Shown: piece after piece, positions 14,503 to 23,614 of the stretch | Position numbering within the stretch: the first letter of the stretch is position 1 | Layout of the letters: the number at the start of each line of letters is the position of its first letter | From: Bacteroidota bacterium | Lineage (GTDB): Bacteria; Bacteroidota; Bacteroidia; Sphingobacteriales; Sphingobacteriaceae | DNA length: 32,127 bases | Direction of reading: 5' to 3' | NCBI GenBank assembly: GCA_013287375.1 | Contig: JABDDX010000022.1 | Location: forward strand, 1-32,127 | Program-made: the position numbers and the translations under genes | The notes under the pieces: model-generated | What the model was told of the DNA's origin: nothing | Seen by the model: only the letters and a program-made list of their open reading frames with translations | The model's database searches: none

Positions 14503-14540
14503 AAAAAGCCTGCGGATATGATCTGCAGGCTTTTTGTTTA
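14503..14540 (-). terminator. Strong hairpin terminator, symmetric
   Basis: AAAAAGCCTGC (14503-14513) pairs perfectly with GCAGGCTTTTT (14525-14535) around an 11-base loop, giving T runs on both strands. It most likely ends minus-strand transcription from the GH3 gene before the ArsR promoter. Confidence 0.75.
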
Positions 14541-14632
14541 TTGTCATTTCGACCAGAGGGAGAAATCTTCTTCGCCGTGCATAGTCCGCTATGCTTCTTG
14601 TAGAAGATTTCTCCCTCCGGTCGAAATGACAA
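14541..14632. repeat. REP-like 92-bp intergenic hairpin element
   Basis: TTGTCATTTCGACC at 14541-14554 is exactly complementary to GGTCGAAATGACAA at 14619-14632. The arms continue through GAGGGAGAAATCTTCT and AGAAGATTTCTCCCTC. The centre holds a second small hairpin, GCATAG-TCCG-CTATGC (14579-14594). I recognise this sequence type as a dispersed repeat in Sphingobacteriaceae and related genomes. No RAYT transposase lies in the window. Confidence 0.85.
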
Positions 14633-14649
14633 GGAGGAGAATTTTGGGT

Positions 14650-17010
14650 TTATTTGCCTTTATACTCATCTTCAATAGCTACTTCAGGTTTTAAAACGTT
14701 GTGATCTTTTTCAACCACGATAGTTTTCAAAACTTTGAAGTCTGCTGTTTGCCTAATATCGCGTGATGAAGCGCCTGCTTTAAGTACATAGCTACCTGCA
14801 TCAGTAATCCACGATGATGCATCGGTGTGGAATGAGGCAAGATCAGCCGCATTTATTTTGAAGGTTAATATTTGCGATTCGCCCGGCTGCAACAAGCGGG
14901 TTTTGCCGAATGCTTTTAACTCCTGCGCAGGCTTGTCGATGGTTTTGGTTGGCGCGCTGATATAAACCTGCACCACCTCTTTACCCGCAACCTTACCTGT
15001 ATTCTTTACGGTTACGGTAGCAGTTAACAATCCATTGAATATGGGTGAGCTTATTTTTAAGTTATTTATGGAGAAATTGGTGTATGATAACCCATAACCA
15101 AACTCATACATCGGTTTTACTTTGTAAGTATCATAGTAACGGTAACCCACATAAATTCCTTCCTGATAAATTACATGATCGGGGTTGCCTGCCGGTAGAC
15201 CCGGGAAGTTTTTAGCTGAAGGCACATCCTCATATTTAACAGGGAAAGTGGTTGCTAATTTACCTGATGGATCAACTTTACCGGTCAATATATCAGCAAT
15301 AGCATTACCGGCTTCTTCGCCCGGTTGCCATGCTAATAGGATGCCATCGGCATTATCTTTCCAGCCATTCATATCAATTACACCACCTATATTTAATACA
15401 ATTACAACTTTCTTGCCTTTAGCGTGGAAACTGTCTGCAATCTTTTTGATCTGTTGTTGTTCGCTCGGTGTTAGGGTATAATTAGTTTCCAGGTTACGGT
15501 CTGATCCTTCACCGGCATTTCTGCCTATAGTAATTAACGCCATATCACTGTTATCAGCTTTTTGGTTGATAGTTTCATCGGTTGCTATCATTTCAGGCAC
15601 CGGGCCCGGCCAATGATGTGCTGCCCTTGCTATTGCCCGTAATTTTTGGGTGGTATCATTAATGAAAGTGGTATAGCTTGTTTCTAAGTTAGCATCCAAA
15701 GTATAACCAGCATTTGCCAGACCTTTAGTTACTGAAATTACATAGGCTTTGTTTACATCTCCACTACCTGTACCGCCTGCAATGGTAAAATATGATGCAT
15801 TACCAAAAGCAGCAATTGATTTTATGTTTTTGCTGATAGGCAATGCATGGTCTTCATTTTTCAATAAGATCATACCTTCTGTAGCCGCTTTGCGGGATAC
15901 AATGGCATGCGCTTTCAGATCAGGTTTATCGGAGTAGGCGTATTTTTTGAATGATGGCGATTTTAGGATGATGTTTAAAATATGCGCCACATTTTCATCC
16001 AGAACTTTCATACTCAGCGAATCGTGTTGAACCGCGCTCATCAAGTCTTCAATCTGATCTGGGCGACCGGGCATGATCAGGTCGTTTCCGGCACGTTCTT
16101 CAGCTACTGCGCTGTAACCACCGCCCCAGTCTGTCATTACAAAACCTTTGAATTTCCACTCATCACGCAAAACAGTAGTGATTAAATCGTGCCTTTCAGC
16201 GGTGTATGTACCATTTAGTTTATTGTATGATGACATTACCGTCCAAGGTTGTGATTCAGTAATGGCAATACGGAAATTCCTGAGGTATAATTCTCTTAAA
16301 GCCCTTTGGCTTATGATCGCGTTAACAGAATTACGATTTGTCTCCTGATTATTCGCGTCAAAGTGTTTGATAGATGTACCTACACCGTTTGATTGCACAC
16401 CATTGATTAAGGCTGCTGCCATTTTACCTGCAATCAGCGGATCTTCAGAGTAATATTCAAAATTACGTCCGTTTAAAGGGTTACGATGAATATTTACACC
16501 AGGTGCTAATAAAATATCAATACCATATTCTTTAACCTCATTACCGAAAGCGCGTCCTACTTGTTCCACTACAGATGGGTCCCAGGTTGATGCCAATAGC
16601 GTTCCTACCGGGAAAGCGGTAGCAAAATAAGTATGAGTACTATCGCCTTTGCGATGCGGGTCAATTCTAACTCCGGCAGGGCCATCGCTTAATACTAATG
16701 ACGGGATACCTAACCGCGGAATGGCGGTAGTATTACCTGCTGCACCCGGAACTTTACGTTCTGTTTTACCGATCATCGGCGGTGGAGCTACATAGCCGCT
16801 GCTTACACCGGCTTTCATAGCAGGTCTGGGTGCTTTACCTGAACCTACTACAAGGGAGCATTTCTCTTGCAGTGTCATGGCGGCAATAACTTCTTGTATG
16901 GTATTTTTACCCAACTGGGGTACAGGTTTTGTTTGCGCTTTTACTGTGATGGAACTCGCAGTAAGCATTGCCAGCATGATACCGGCTGCATAATTTTTAC
17001 AAAGGCTCAT
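14650..17010 (-). CDS. Glycoside hydrolase family 3 beta-glucosidase, secreted
   Basis: A 786-residue GH3 enzyme. I place the start at 17010 (MSLCKNYAAGIM), giving a normal signal peptide ending VKA before QTKP; the in-frame ATGs at 17073 and 17067 would put a long polar, aromatic stretch ahead of it. Domains: a GH3 TIM barrel (about 35-350) with the SIKHF substrate site and the nucleophile D294 in VMTDWGGG; a GH3 alpha/beta sandwich (about 380-620) with GRNAGEGSDR; and a C-terminal fibronectin III-like domain (about 665-740). It should remove terminal beta-linked glucose or related sugars from oligosaccharides in the periplasm. It stands outside the SusCD locus at the right end, and gluconokinase is about 640 bases away on the other strand. 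Confidence 0.93.
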   Translation of the reverse strand: MSLCKNYAAGIMLAMLTASSITVKAQTKPVPQLGKNTIQEVIAAMTLQEKCSLVVGSGKAPRPAMKAGVSSGYVAPPPMIGKTERKVPGAAGNTTAIPRLGIPSLVLSDGPAGVRIDPHRKGDSTHTYFATAFPVGTLLASTWDPSVVEQVGRAFGNEVKEYGIDILLAPGVNIHRNPLNGRNFEYYSEDPLIAGKMAAALINGVQSNGVGTSIKHFDANNQETNRNSVNAIISQRALRELYLRNFRIAITESQPWTVMSSYNKLNGTYTAERHDLITTVLRDEWKFKGFVMTDWGGGYSAVAEERAGNDLIMPGRPDQIEDLMSAVQHDSLSMKVLDENVAHILNIILKSPSFKKYAYSDKPDLKAHAIVSRKAATEGMILLKNEDHALPISKNIKSIAAFGNASYFTIAGGTGSGDVNKAYVISVTKGLANAGYTLDANLETSYTTFINDTTQKLRAIARAAHHWPGPVPEMIATDETINQKADNSDMALITIGRNAGEGSDRNLETNYTLTPSEQQQIKKIADSFHAKGKKVVIVLNIGGVIDMNGWKDNADGILLAWQPGEEAGNAIADILTGKVDPSGKLATTFPVKYEDVPSAKNFPGLPAGNPDHVIYQEGIYVGYRYYDTYKVKPMYEFGYGLSYTNFSINNLKISSPIFNGLLTATVTVKNTGKVAGKEVVQVYISAPTKTIDKPAQELKAFGKTRLLQPGESQILTFKINAADLASFHTDASSWITDAGSYVLKAGASSRDIRQTADFKVLKTIVVEKDHNVLKPEVAIEDEYKGK

Positions 17011-17115
17011 AACGTAGGATTTGTTGAGGCTGTAAATATATAATTTTAACCAATACCATTGCTTCATAATCAAACAATGTATTAAAAAGATTACTTATCC
17101 CTTATCCCAACAAAT

Positions 17116-17526
17116 TTAAAGCCTGCGATCGCGTTCATTTATAGCCAGATCATTGATGCTGGCAAAACGCTTTTTCATTAAGCCATTTTCGTCAAACTCC
17201 CAATTTTCGTTACCATAGGCACGAAACCATTGCCCGGTATGATCGTGGTATTCGTACTCAAACCTTACAGCTATTTTATTTTCGGTAAATGCCCACAACT
17301 CCTTTTTTAATTTATAGCTGAGTTCTTTTTTCCACTTTTCGGTTAAGAATTTAATCACTTCATCCCTACCGTTTATAAAAGCCGAACGATTACGCCATTC
17401 CGTATCAATAGTATAAGCAAGCGCGATGCGCTGTGGGTCCTGACTGTTCCAGGCATCTTCGGCTAGTTGAACTTTTTGTGTGGCAGTTTCAACGGTAAAA
17501 GGCGGCAAGGGCAGTTTTTGTTCCAT
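17116..17526 (-). CDS. NTF2-like protein, DUF1348 family
   Basis: A 136-residue single-domain protein of the nuclear transport factor 2 / SnoaL-like fold. Recognisable segments are [70 protein letters not shown] (in parts) and [11 protein letters not shown]. These match what I know as the DUF1348 family, cytoplasmic with no assigned reaction. The cone-shaped fold typically binds small hydrophobic ligands, and many members are enzymes or stress proteins; function here is unknown. It precedes the GH3 gene by about 105 bases on the same strand and is divergent from gluconokinase. Confidence 0.82.
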   Translation of the reverse strand: MEQKLPLPPFTVETATQKVQLAEDAWNSQDPQRIALAYTIDTEWRNRSAFINGRDEVIKFLTEKWKKELSYKLKKELWAFTENKIAVRFEYEYHDHTGQWFRAYGNENWEFDENGLMKKRFASINDLAINERDRRL

Positions 17527-17611
17527 TATGCAAGCTAGGGTAATTTCACCGACGTATTATGGTAATATTTATGGCTTGTATGGTATTAATCTTACAAATT
17601 GCAGGCATCAA

Positions 17612-17638
17612 CCCTAAATTAAAACCTGTAATTTAGGG
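17612..17638. promoter_or_regulatory. Perfect inverted repeat just upstream of gluconokinase
   Basis: CCCTAAATT (17612-17620) and AATTTAGGG (17630-17638) form a 9-bp perfect inverted repeat with a 9-base spacer, ending 15 bases before the ATG at 17654. It may be an operator for a dimeric sugar-acid regulator or a hairpin in the mRNA leader. There is no T run, so it is not a terminator. Confidence 0.5.
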
Positions 17639-17653
17639 CGATAATATATTTTA

Positions 17654-19147
17654 ATGCAGGCATACTTATTAGGTATTGATATTGGCACCGGCAGCACAAA
17701 AGCGGTGGCTGTTGATCTGGATGGAAAATCAGTTGGGAGTTCACAACACCATTACCCCGTGGATAGTCGGCAAGCTGGTTATAGTGAACAAGACCCTGAA
17801 ATTATTTTCAAAGCCTTTGTTAATTGTATTACCGATGTGGTGAAAGCAATCGGCAATTCTCCTATAGCCATAAGTTTAAGCAGCGCCATGCATAGCGTTA
17901 TCCCGGTTGATAAAAATGGCAATGCTTTGGCCCCCATGATTACCTGGGCAGATTCCAGAAGTGAGAACGTAGCAGAGCGAATAAGAAATTCAGACCAAGG
18001 CCCTGATATTTATAAAACATCCGGCACACCGATACATGCCATGACGCCGCTTTGCAAAATCATCTGGATAAAGGAAAATAAGCCCGGATTATTTGCAGCC
18101 AGCTATAAATTTATTTCGATAAAGGAATATATATGGCACCGGTTATTTAATGTTTTTGAGGTTGATTATGCCATCGCTTCTGCAACCGGATTATTCGATA
18201 TTATAAAACTTGATTGGAATACTGTTGCCTGTGATTTGGCGGGGATAATAAAAGATCAGCTTTCGGCACCGGTAAATACCACTTATAAAAGAGCAGATTT
18301 TAGTACTTCGATAGCCGGAATGCTATCTATTGATGCCAGCACACAATTTGTTATTGGCGCCAGCGATGGTTGCTGTGCCAACCTGGGTAGTTATGTTACA
18401 GAACCGGGCGTAGCATCGCTAACCATTGGCACAAGTGGCGCAGTGCGTATAACCAGCAAACAGCCTGTATATAATTATCAGAGCATGATATTTAACTATC
18501 TGCTGAATGAAAATACTTTTGTTTGCGGCGGGGCAATTAACAATGGCGGCATTGTGTTGGATTGGTTATTCAAAACATTCTCAGGCAAAAACCCGTTAAC
18601 CCACGCTGATTATGAATTGCTATTTGAAGATATTGCCAATATCCCTGCGGGCAGTGAAGGGCTGATATTTTTGCCCTATTTATATGGTGAACGGGCTCCT
18701 ATTTGGGATACCAAAAGTTGTGGTGTATTCTTCAACATCAAACCACAACATACACAATCACATTTTTTACGCGCAGGATTAGAGGGTATTTGCTTTGCAT
18801 TGAATAATGTAATAGAATCGGTTGAGAAATCGTCACCTATCGAACGAATTCACATTAGTGGTGGATTTATAAGTTCACCTGTTTGGGTACAAATTCTGGC
18901 TGATATTACTCAAAAACAATTAATTACCATTCAGCAGGACGATGCATCCGCTTTAGGGGCCATATTCCTGGCTGATGAGGCATTGGGTCTAAATAAACTT
19001 GGTAAGCGGCCCAAAATGGATAACGATGTAATGGCATCGCCCAATAAAAGCAACAAGCAAGTTTATACAGACCGCTTTTCGATATTTAAAAAATTGTACC
19101 AGGATTTGAAAGAGACAATGCATTGGATGCATGAAAACAATCAATAA
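17654..19147 (+). CDS. gntK: Gluconokinase, FGGY family
   Basis: A 497-residue sugar kinase of the FGGY family. It resembles Bacillus-type gluconokinase along its length: LGIDIGTGSTKAV at residues 6-18, SLSSAMHSVIPVD near 75-87 and APMITWADSRSE near 93-104. It also has SGTPIHAMTPLCKI, ISIKEYIWHRLF, FVIGASDGCCANLGS, LTIGTSGAVR and IHISGGF. Xylulokinases and glycerol kinases differ at the SAMHS and SGTPIHAMTP segments, which supports gluconate as substrate. The reaction is D-gluconate + ATP to 6-phosphogluconate, feeding the pentose phosphate pathway. No gluconate permease or 6-phosphogluconate dehydrogenase is in the window; the gene stands alone behind a palindrome. It converges with the peptidase gene, leaving 12 bases between them. 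Confidence 0.88.
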   Translation: MQAYLLGIDIGTGSTKAVAVDLDGKSVGSSQHHYPVDSRQAGYSEQDPEIIFKAFVNCITDVVKAIGNSPIAISLSSAMHSVIPVDKNGNALAPMITWADSRSENVAERIRNSDQGPDIYKTSGTPIHAMTPLCKIIWIKENKPGLFAASYKFISIKEYIWHRLFNVFEVDYAIASATGLFDIIKLDWNTVACDLAGIIKDQLSAPVNTTYKRADFSTSIAGMLSIDASTQFVIGASDGCCANLGSYVTEPGVASLTIGTSGAVRITSKQPVYNYQSMIFNYLLNENTFVCGGAINNGGIVLDWLFKTFSGKNPLTHADYELLFEDIANIPAGSEGLIFLPYLYGERAPIWDTKSCGVFFNIKPQHTQSHFLRAGLEGICFALNNVIESVEKSSPIERIHISGGFISSPVWVQILADITQKQLITIQQDDASALGAIFLADEALGLNKLGKRPKMDNDVMASPNKSNKQVYTDRFSIFKKLYQDLKETMHWMHENNQ

Positions 19148-19159
19148 CCTCTCGCCCTG

Positions 19160-20605
19160 CTACAATTTTGATAATACCCCCCAACCTGAACAAGCATCCC
19201 AGCCCGGCCCGGCGGTATATCCTGTATCGACAGAAGTAGTTTTATTATTACCGCTTGTTATATCCCGACATAAACCGGGGGTACTATAAAGTTGCGGATG
19301 AATATACCCTGATGGTTTTCCGTTTTGCTGATTAAGCAATGCTATTAAGCCTGCCATTAGCGGGGCTACTGCACTGGTACCTCCTATAACTAACTCCTGC
19401 CCATCAACCAAAACCTTGTACCCTGTATCCGGGTCAGCATTCGCGGCTACATCGGGTACACCACGACCTTTAAATTGAGTGTCTATTTCTAAAGGTACAT
19501 TAGCATTGGCTTGATAATCGGGCAAGGGAAAATAACTGCTTACGCCGCCACCAGAGGCTGAGGTATTGGAATCATGCCAAACTACTTCCGAAGTAATAAC
19601 ATTGTTGTTAACCGTCAAACTGGTGCCACCACAAGCCAAGGCATAAGGGCTTGACGCTGGGAAATCCACGTGCACTTTGCCATCGGTTTCACCATCGCTT
19701 GAGCCACTATCGCCAGCGGCAATACAAATACTAACCCCTAATGATGCAGCGGTTTGAAAAGCTTCGTTAAAGTTATCCATAGCCTGCTGTGTCCAATTAA
19801 CCTCTGCCGACCCCCAACTGATTGAAATAACGGATGGATTATTGGTAGTGTCGTGTATCGCGGTGGTTATGGCATCCAAAAAGCCCTGATCGGTATTTGT
19901 AGTAAAGTAGACTACAATGTTTGCGCCGGGTGCAACGGCACCAGCTACTTCAATATCCAGCATCACTTCTCCATCCGCACCATTGGCTGTGGTTGGATCG
20001 TTTTTTCCACCATCAACAGCTATTGCTTTAACCTGGGGTGCAGTAATATTTAAGCTCTTAAAATAATTAGTAATATCAGCAGGCCGGAATCCGCCACCAA
20101 GTTCAATTATAGCTATACATTCCCCACTGCCATTAACATTTTGCGGGAAGCCATAAATTTTGGATAGTTGATCAGGCGTAAATGCCTGGGGTGCCTCGGC
20201 ATGCGAAATGATTCTACCGTTTTTTTTAGCTACCTGAAACATTGGACGCGCTATAGGTTTATTTTGCAATCCAAATACACCAACAACAATATCTTTTAGC
20301 TCCTCCGGGATTTGCACCTCCGGGCTAAAATCACGATAGTTGTTATGTTTTTTAAATTTGATATTGAACGCTGTTTCAAAATCACTAAGCTTACCGGTAA
20401 GCATTACACTTCGGCGGGCCAGATCAATTACAGCAGTACTCAGCAGGTGTTCATGAGCAAAGGCTTCAACCTTTGCCGCATCTTCCTGTGCTGAGGAATA
20501 ATCGTTTAGATATTGCTCGCGTGTAAGTAGTTTGCCTATTGGTGGCAGATCTTTTTTTCTACGCAGGCGTATTGTTACTGTGATATTTTCATCCTGTAAA
20601 TCCAT
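19160..20605 (-). CDS. Sedolisin (S53) serine-carboxyl peptidase, kumamolisin-like
   Basis: A 481-residue S53 peptidase with an N-terminal pro-domain (about 1-135, ending near FQVAKKNGR) followed by the subtilisin-like catalytic domain. The catalytic set is complete: E213 and D217 in GEVMLDIE, the oxyanion aspartate D299 in AAGDSGSS, and S411 in GGTSAVAPL. The calcium site near the end (CRDITSGNN, GPGWDACSGWG) is also present. Such enzymes cut proteins at acidic pH after removing their own pro-domain. No classical signal peptide is visible: the first 30 residues are charged and polar. Bacterial kumamolisin precursors also start this way, yet act outside the cell, so the export route is unclear. 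Confidence 0.92.
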   Translation of the reverse strand: MDLQDENITVTIRLRRKKDLPPIGKLLTREQYLNDYSSAQEDAAKVEAFAHEHLLSTAVIDLARRSVMLTGKLSDFETAFNIKFKKHNNYRDFSPEVQIPEELKDIVVGVFGLQNKPIARPMFQVAKKNGRIISHAEAPQAFTPDQLSKIYGFPQNVNGSGECIAIIELGGGFRPADITNYFKSLNITAPQVKAIAVDGGKNDPTTANGADGEVMLDIEVAGAVAPGANIVVYFTTNTDQGFLDAITTAIHDTTNNPSVISISWGSAEVNWTQQAMDNFNEAFQTAASLGVSICIAAGDSGSSDGETDGKVHVDFPASSPYALACGGTSLTVNNNVITSEVVWHDSNTSASGGGVSSYFPLPDYQANANVPLEIDTQFKGRGVPDVAANADPDTGYKVLVDGQELVIGGTSAVAPLMAGLIALLNQQNGKPSGYIHPQLYSTPGLCRDITSGNNKTTSVDTGYTAGPGWDACSGWGVLSKL

Positions 20606-20677
20606 ATAATTACAATACAGTTAAACAAGAAAAGTTTGAATATTTTTTAAATAAATCAAGAAAGATATATCCAGTAT

Positions 20678-21910
20678 TTAACTAGATAATTTGCTTAAGC
20701 GTTCGTTTATCGTATCCTGTATAACAGTAATCATATTGCTTACAGCTTTATCCAACATAAAATGCTTTTTGAATGACTCTGTGGCTCTTTCACCCATTTT
20801 TAATTTTTCATCGGTAGTTAAACTCAGCCACTGCTTTAACATGTTTTCCGTACCAATTAAATTATCATCTTCAACTATTCCTGCCCCTCCATTACTTATT
20901 TCATGCCAGATATTTACCTGGTTTGATATCAGGACGGGTTTTCCACACGCCATCGCCTCAACTACTGCTATTCCAAAATTCTCCTGATGACTAGGCAATA
21001 CGAATGCCTCACAACCATAAAATGCCCCCCATTTGCTTCCACCGCTTAACATACCGGGGAAGTAAATTTCATTTTTCAGTTCAGGATATTTTTTTACTTC
21101 AAGCCATATTTTCTCAGCAAAATTAGTATCCAAACCCGGGCCGGCTACTACTAGTTTGGGTAATTGAGTATTGGTTACTTTTGCAGCTTCCAGCAGCTTC
21201 AAATATGTCTTTATTAATAAATCAACACCTTTTTTTAAGTCAATACGGCCGAGGAATAAAAGATAAGGCTGATTTCCTAATCCTTCGCAAGATTGATTGA
21301 AAGCAAGTTTCATATCCTGGTTATATTCTGGCGGGTTATTAATACCATAACCTACATTGTATTCCTTTTTAGGCTTGTATGATTTGAATGTTTCACGAGC
21401 TAACAGCAATTCTGTTTCAGTGGTAAATAACAGCCCATCAGCATCGTTTATTACATCTCTTTCAACTATTGCCCAATACAATATGTTCCTTAAAGCTTTA
21501 AAGCGCCGTTCTTTAGCCCGTTGAAAATAGGGATCAAGCATGCCGTGAGGCATAACAAAAATGCTTGGAAGTTTATTTTCAGAACCTCTTTTTTTAAGCT
21601 TGTGCACTGCTTTCCATACAGCATAACTATGAAAACCCCATAAGCCATTAATAATAACCGCATCAAAGCGTGTAATATTTTCGGTTAACCAAGGTATTAG
21701 CTGTTTGGTATGATTTAAAAACCCATAGCTCGGCCCGAGGGAATGAAAAGGTGTAATATTGGATTTTAAATAATCAACCCCTGGAGGATCTAACGTAACA
21801 ACTTCATTAGAAACCGATTTTTGCTCAGATATTGAGATAAAAGATTTTACAGCTTCAGCAACACCACCCATAGCGGGATTAAGAGAAGGGGTAATATGTA
21901 GAATTTTCAC
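20678..21910 (-). CDS. Glycosyltransferase, GT4-like (GT-B fold)
   Basis: A 410-residue cytoplasmic or membrane-associated glycosyltransferase of the GT-B fold. The N-terminal domain has the acceptor-side glycine loop (HITPSLNPAMGGVAEAV). The C-terminal domain starts near YLLFLGRIDLKKGVDLLI and carries the nucleotide-sugar site SHQENFGIAVVEAMACGKPVL (309-326 core) with the E310/E318 EX7E pair typical of retaining GT4 enzymes. Such proteins add a sugar to a lipid-linked or polysaccharide acceptor. It stands alone, without other polysaccharide genes around it, so donor and acceptor cannot be predicted. Confidence 0.88.
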   Translation of the reverse strand: MKILHITPSLNPAMGGVAEAVKSFISISEQKSVSNEVVTLDPPGVDYLKSNITPFHSLGPSYGFLNHTKQLIPWLTENITRFDAVIINGLWGFHSYAVWKAVHKLKKRGSENKLPSIFVMPHGMLDPYFQRAKERRFKALRNILYWAIVERDVINDADGLLFTTETELLLARETFKSYKPKKEYNVGYGINNPPEYNQDMKLAFNQSCEGLGNQPYLLFLGRIDLKKGVDLLIKTYLKLLEAAKVTNTQLPKLVVAGPGLDTNFAEKIWLEVKKYPELKNEIYFPGMLSGGSKWGAFYGCEAFVLPSHQENFGIAVVEAMACGKPVLISNQVNIWHEISNGGAGIVEDDNLIGTENMLKQWLSLTTDEKLKMGERATESFKKHFMLDKAVSNMITVIQDTINERLSKLSS

Positions 21911-21934
21911 TATTTAAATAGGGGTATATTTCTA

Positions 21935-21942
21935 CAAAAGTA
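21935..21942 (-). promoter_or_regulatory. Candidate -7 element for the glycosyltransferase
   Basis: TACTTTTG on the minus strand fits TAnnTTTG and ends 24 bases before the ATG at 21910. The upstream DNA is almost pure A/T and no TTG -33 element is found at the right spacing. Confidence 0.35.
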
Positions 21943-22169
21943 TTTAATTATTAGTAATTTAATATAAATTAAATGTTATTAAAATAATATTAATAAATAG
22001 CCCATAAATATTATTACGTTTTCTTGAGCAAAAAGGCGCTTAATAAGTATTATTGAGCTGGAATTGATAGAAAGGCGAGGTATTATTGAATTATTGAAGA
22101 TTTATATTAAATGAGAGCCCCTGGTTTTAAGCAATGAATTATTAATAAGCGATGGGTTATTAAAAGAAA

Positions 22170-22823
22170 TTATAATTTAATAAGCTCGCTTTTGAGTGCT
22201 GAAATCACCAGACCTGTTCTTGATTTTGTTTCAAATTTTTCAAAAAGTGCTTCCCTGTAATTATTAATGGTGAATGGACTTAAATTCATCATATCAGCTA
22301 TTTCTTTATAAGTAAGATCAGAGCAGCATAGTTCCAAAAACTTCAATTCATTTGCACTTACCTGTATCTTAGATGTTTTTACAGGCACATTATTTTGAAT
22401 ATTATTCAGCAACTTACCCGAGACAAGATCATTAATAAAGAAGGTTTGTTTTTCAATAGTTTTAATAGCGTTAATTAGATCCGCTGCTTTTGCTTGTTTA
22501 AGCATGTACCCACCTGCGCCACTTTTTAACATATTTATTATGGGCGTATCTTCTTCAAACATACTTAAGGCCAGCACCTTAATTTGTGGGTAATTTTGTT
22601 TTATCCATCGGGTACTTTCATATCCGTCCATTACCGGCATGGTAATATCCATAAGTATAACGTCGGGCAAGGGCTGCATGGGCAGTTTCCGTATCATTTC
22701 TGCACCATCACCTGCATCAAAAACCACCTCGATCTCGTTTGACTCGGTGAGCAAATGAGCTAAACCCTGCCTAAATAAAGTATGATCATCGACTATTCCT
22801 ATTGCTATTTTTTGTGTTTGCAT
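22170..22823 (-). CDS. NarL/LuxR-family response regulator
   Basis: A 217-residue two-component response regulator. Receiver domain (about 5-120): acidic pair D12/D13 in IVDDHTLFRQG, phosphoacceptor D59 in VILMDITMPVMDG, and switch lysine K109 in GGYMLKQ. A linker leads to a LuxR-type helix-turn-helix (about 150-210) with LTYKEIADMMNLSPFTINNYREALFEKF. It is the last gene of a four-gene operon, starting 2 bases after the histidine kinase stop, so the kinase is surely its partner. It should bind DNA when phosphorylated; targets are unknown. The AT-rich gap after it (21943-22169) shows no clear terminator. Confidence 0.93.
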   Translation of the reverse strand: MQTQKIAIGIVDDHTLFRQGLAHLLTESNEIEVVFDAGDGAEMIRKLPMQPLPDVILMDITMPVMDGYESTRWIKQNYPQIKVLALSMFEEDTPIINMLKSGAGGYMLKQAKAADLINAIKTIEKQTFFINDLVSGKLLNNIQNNVPVKTSKIQVSANELKFLELCCSDLTYKEIADMMNLSPFTINNYREALFEKFETKSRTGLVISALKSELIKL

Positions 22824-22825
22824 TA

Positions 22826-23614
22826 TTAGTTAGAGGGTGCTGTAATTACAATAACAGACCCGTTACCAGGTATTGAAGTGATTGTGGCTGTACCATTTAT
22901 CATAGCTGCACGTCTTTTTATATTGTAAAGACCCATTCCCATCTTAAGATTTAATTTTTCATCAACATTAAATCCAATACCATTATCACTAATAGTTAGT
23001 TTAAAGGAGCTGTTATCCTGCTCTAAAATAATAACTATTTTTGATGCTTTAGCATGCTGTATTATATTATTTATAACCTCCTGAAATAAGCGAAAAACCA
23101 TCGTTTCTTTAGCACTATCTGCAATTGATTCAAAATTATTTTTCTCGAAACTTATTTGATATCGTTCAGATCTTTTTAGCCATTCCAGTTCAAACTCAAT
23201 GGCTGCGGCAAGCCCCTTGCTAATCAATTCTTCGCCATGTAACAAGCGGGATAGCGCTTTCAGTTCATTTATAGAACGCCTTGTGAGGTCATCAGTAAGT
23301 GTTATTTTGCTGGCTATTTTGCTATTTTCTTCTAAATCAATAGTACTTAATGTAATAGTGATCAGGCTTAACAGCTGGCCAATATTATCGTGAAGATCAT
23401 TGGCAACAGTTTTAAGTGTTTGCTCCTGAACCTCCATTTGAGTTTTCAGCAACTCATTTTCAAATGTTGTTTTTAGCCAAACTTTTTCTTCCAGATGCTT
23501 CTTTTTCCTGCGATTGTAGGATAGCACGTACAAGATCAAAAAGCATGGAGCTATTAAAAATATGATAGAGGTTAGGCCTATCAGGAATATGATTTCCTCT
23601 GAAGATATCTGCAT
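22826..23614 (-). CDS. Sensor histidine kinase, HisKA_3 type with no extracytoplasmic domain
   Basis: A 262-residue kinase of the NarX/DesK class. I use the ATG at 23614 (MQISSEEIIF); the longer frame from 23662 is possible, but the shorter start gives a single N-terminal membrane helix (about 7-33) directly. A basic coiled-coil linker follows, then the dimerisation/phosphoacceptor helix with H75 in ANDLHDNIGQLLS. The ATPase domain has the N box VINNIIQHAKAS, ISDNGIGFN and GMGLYNIKRRA. No periplasmic loop is present to sense a signal, so sensing must go through the membrane segment or partner proteins. Its 5' end overlaps the upstream membrane-protein gene by 34 bases, and its stop is 2 bases from the regulator, which implies tight coupling. 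Confidence 0.92.
   Translation of the reverse strand: MQISSEEIIFLIGLTSIIFLIAPCFLILYVLSYNRRKKKHLEEKVWLKTTFENELLKTQMEVQEQTLKTVANDLHDNIGQLLSLITITLSTIDLEENSKIASKITLTDDLTRRSINELKALSRLLHGEELISKGLAAAIEFELEWLKRSERYQISFEKNNFESIADSAKETMVFRLFQEVINNIIQHAKASKIVIILEQDNSSFKLTISDNGIGFNVDEKLNLKMGMGLYNIKRRAAMINGTATITSIPGNGSVIVITAPSN

Noticed and set aside
17654-19147. Xylulokinase as identity of the FGGY kinase
   Set aside because: The SSAMHSV and SGTPIHAMTPLCKI segments match gluconokinase rather than xylulokinase, and no xylose isomerase or other pentose gene is nearby.
21943-22169. Repeated TATTATTGA/TATTAAT motifs between glycosyltransferase and response regulator
   Set aside because: The spacing is irregular and the DNA is simply very A/T-rich; no consistent repeat unit or array is present.
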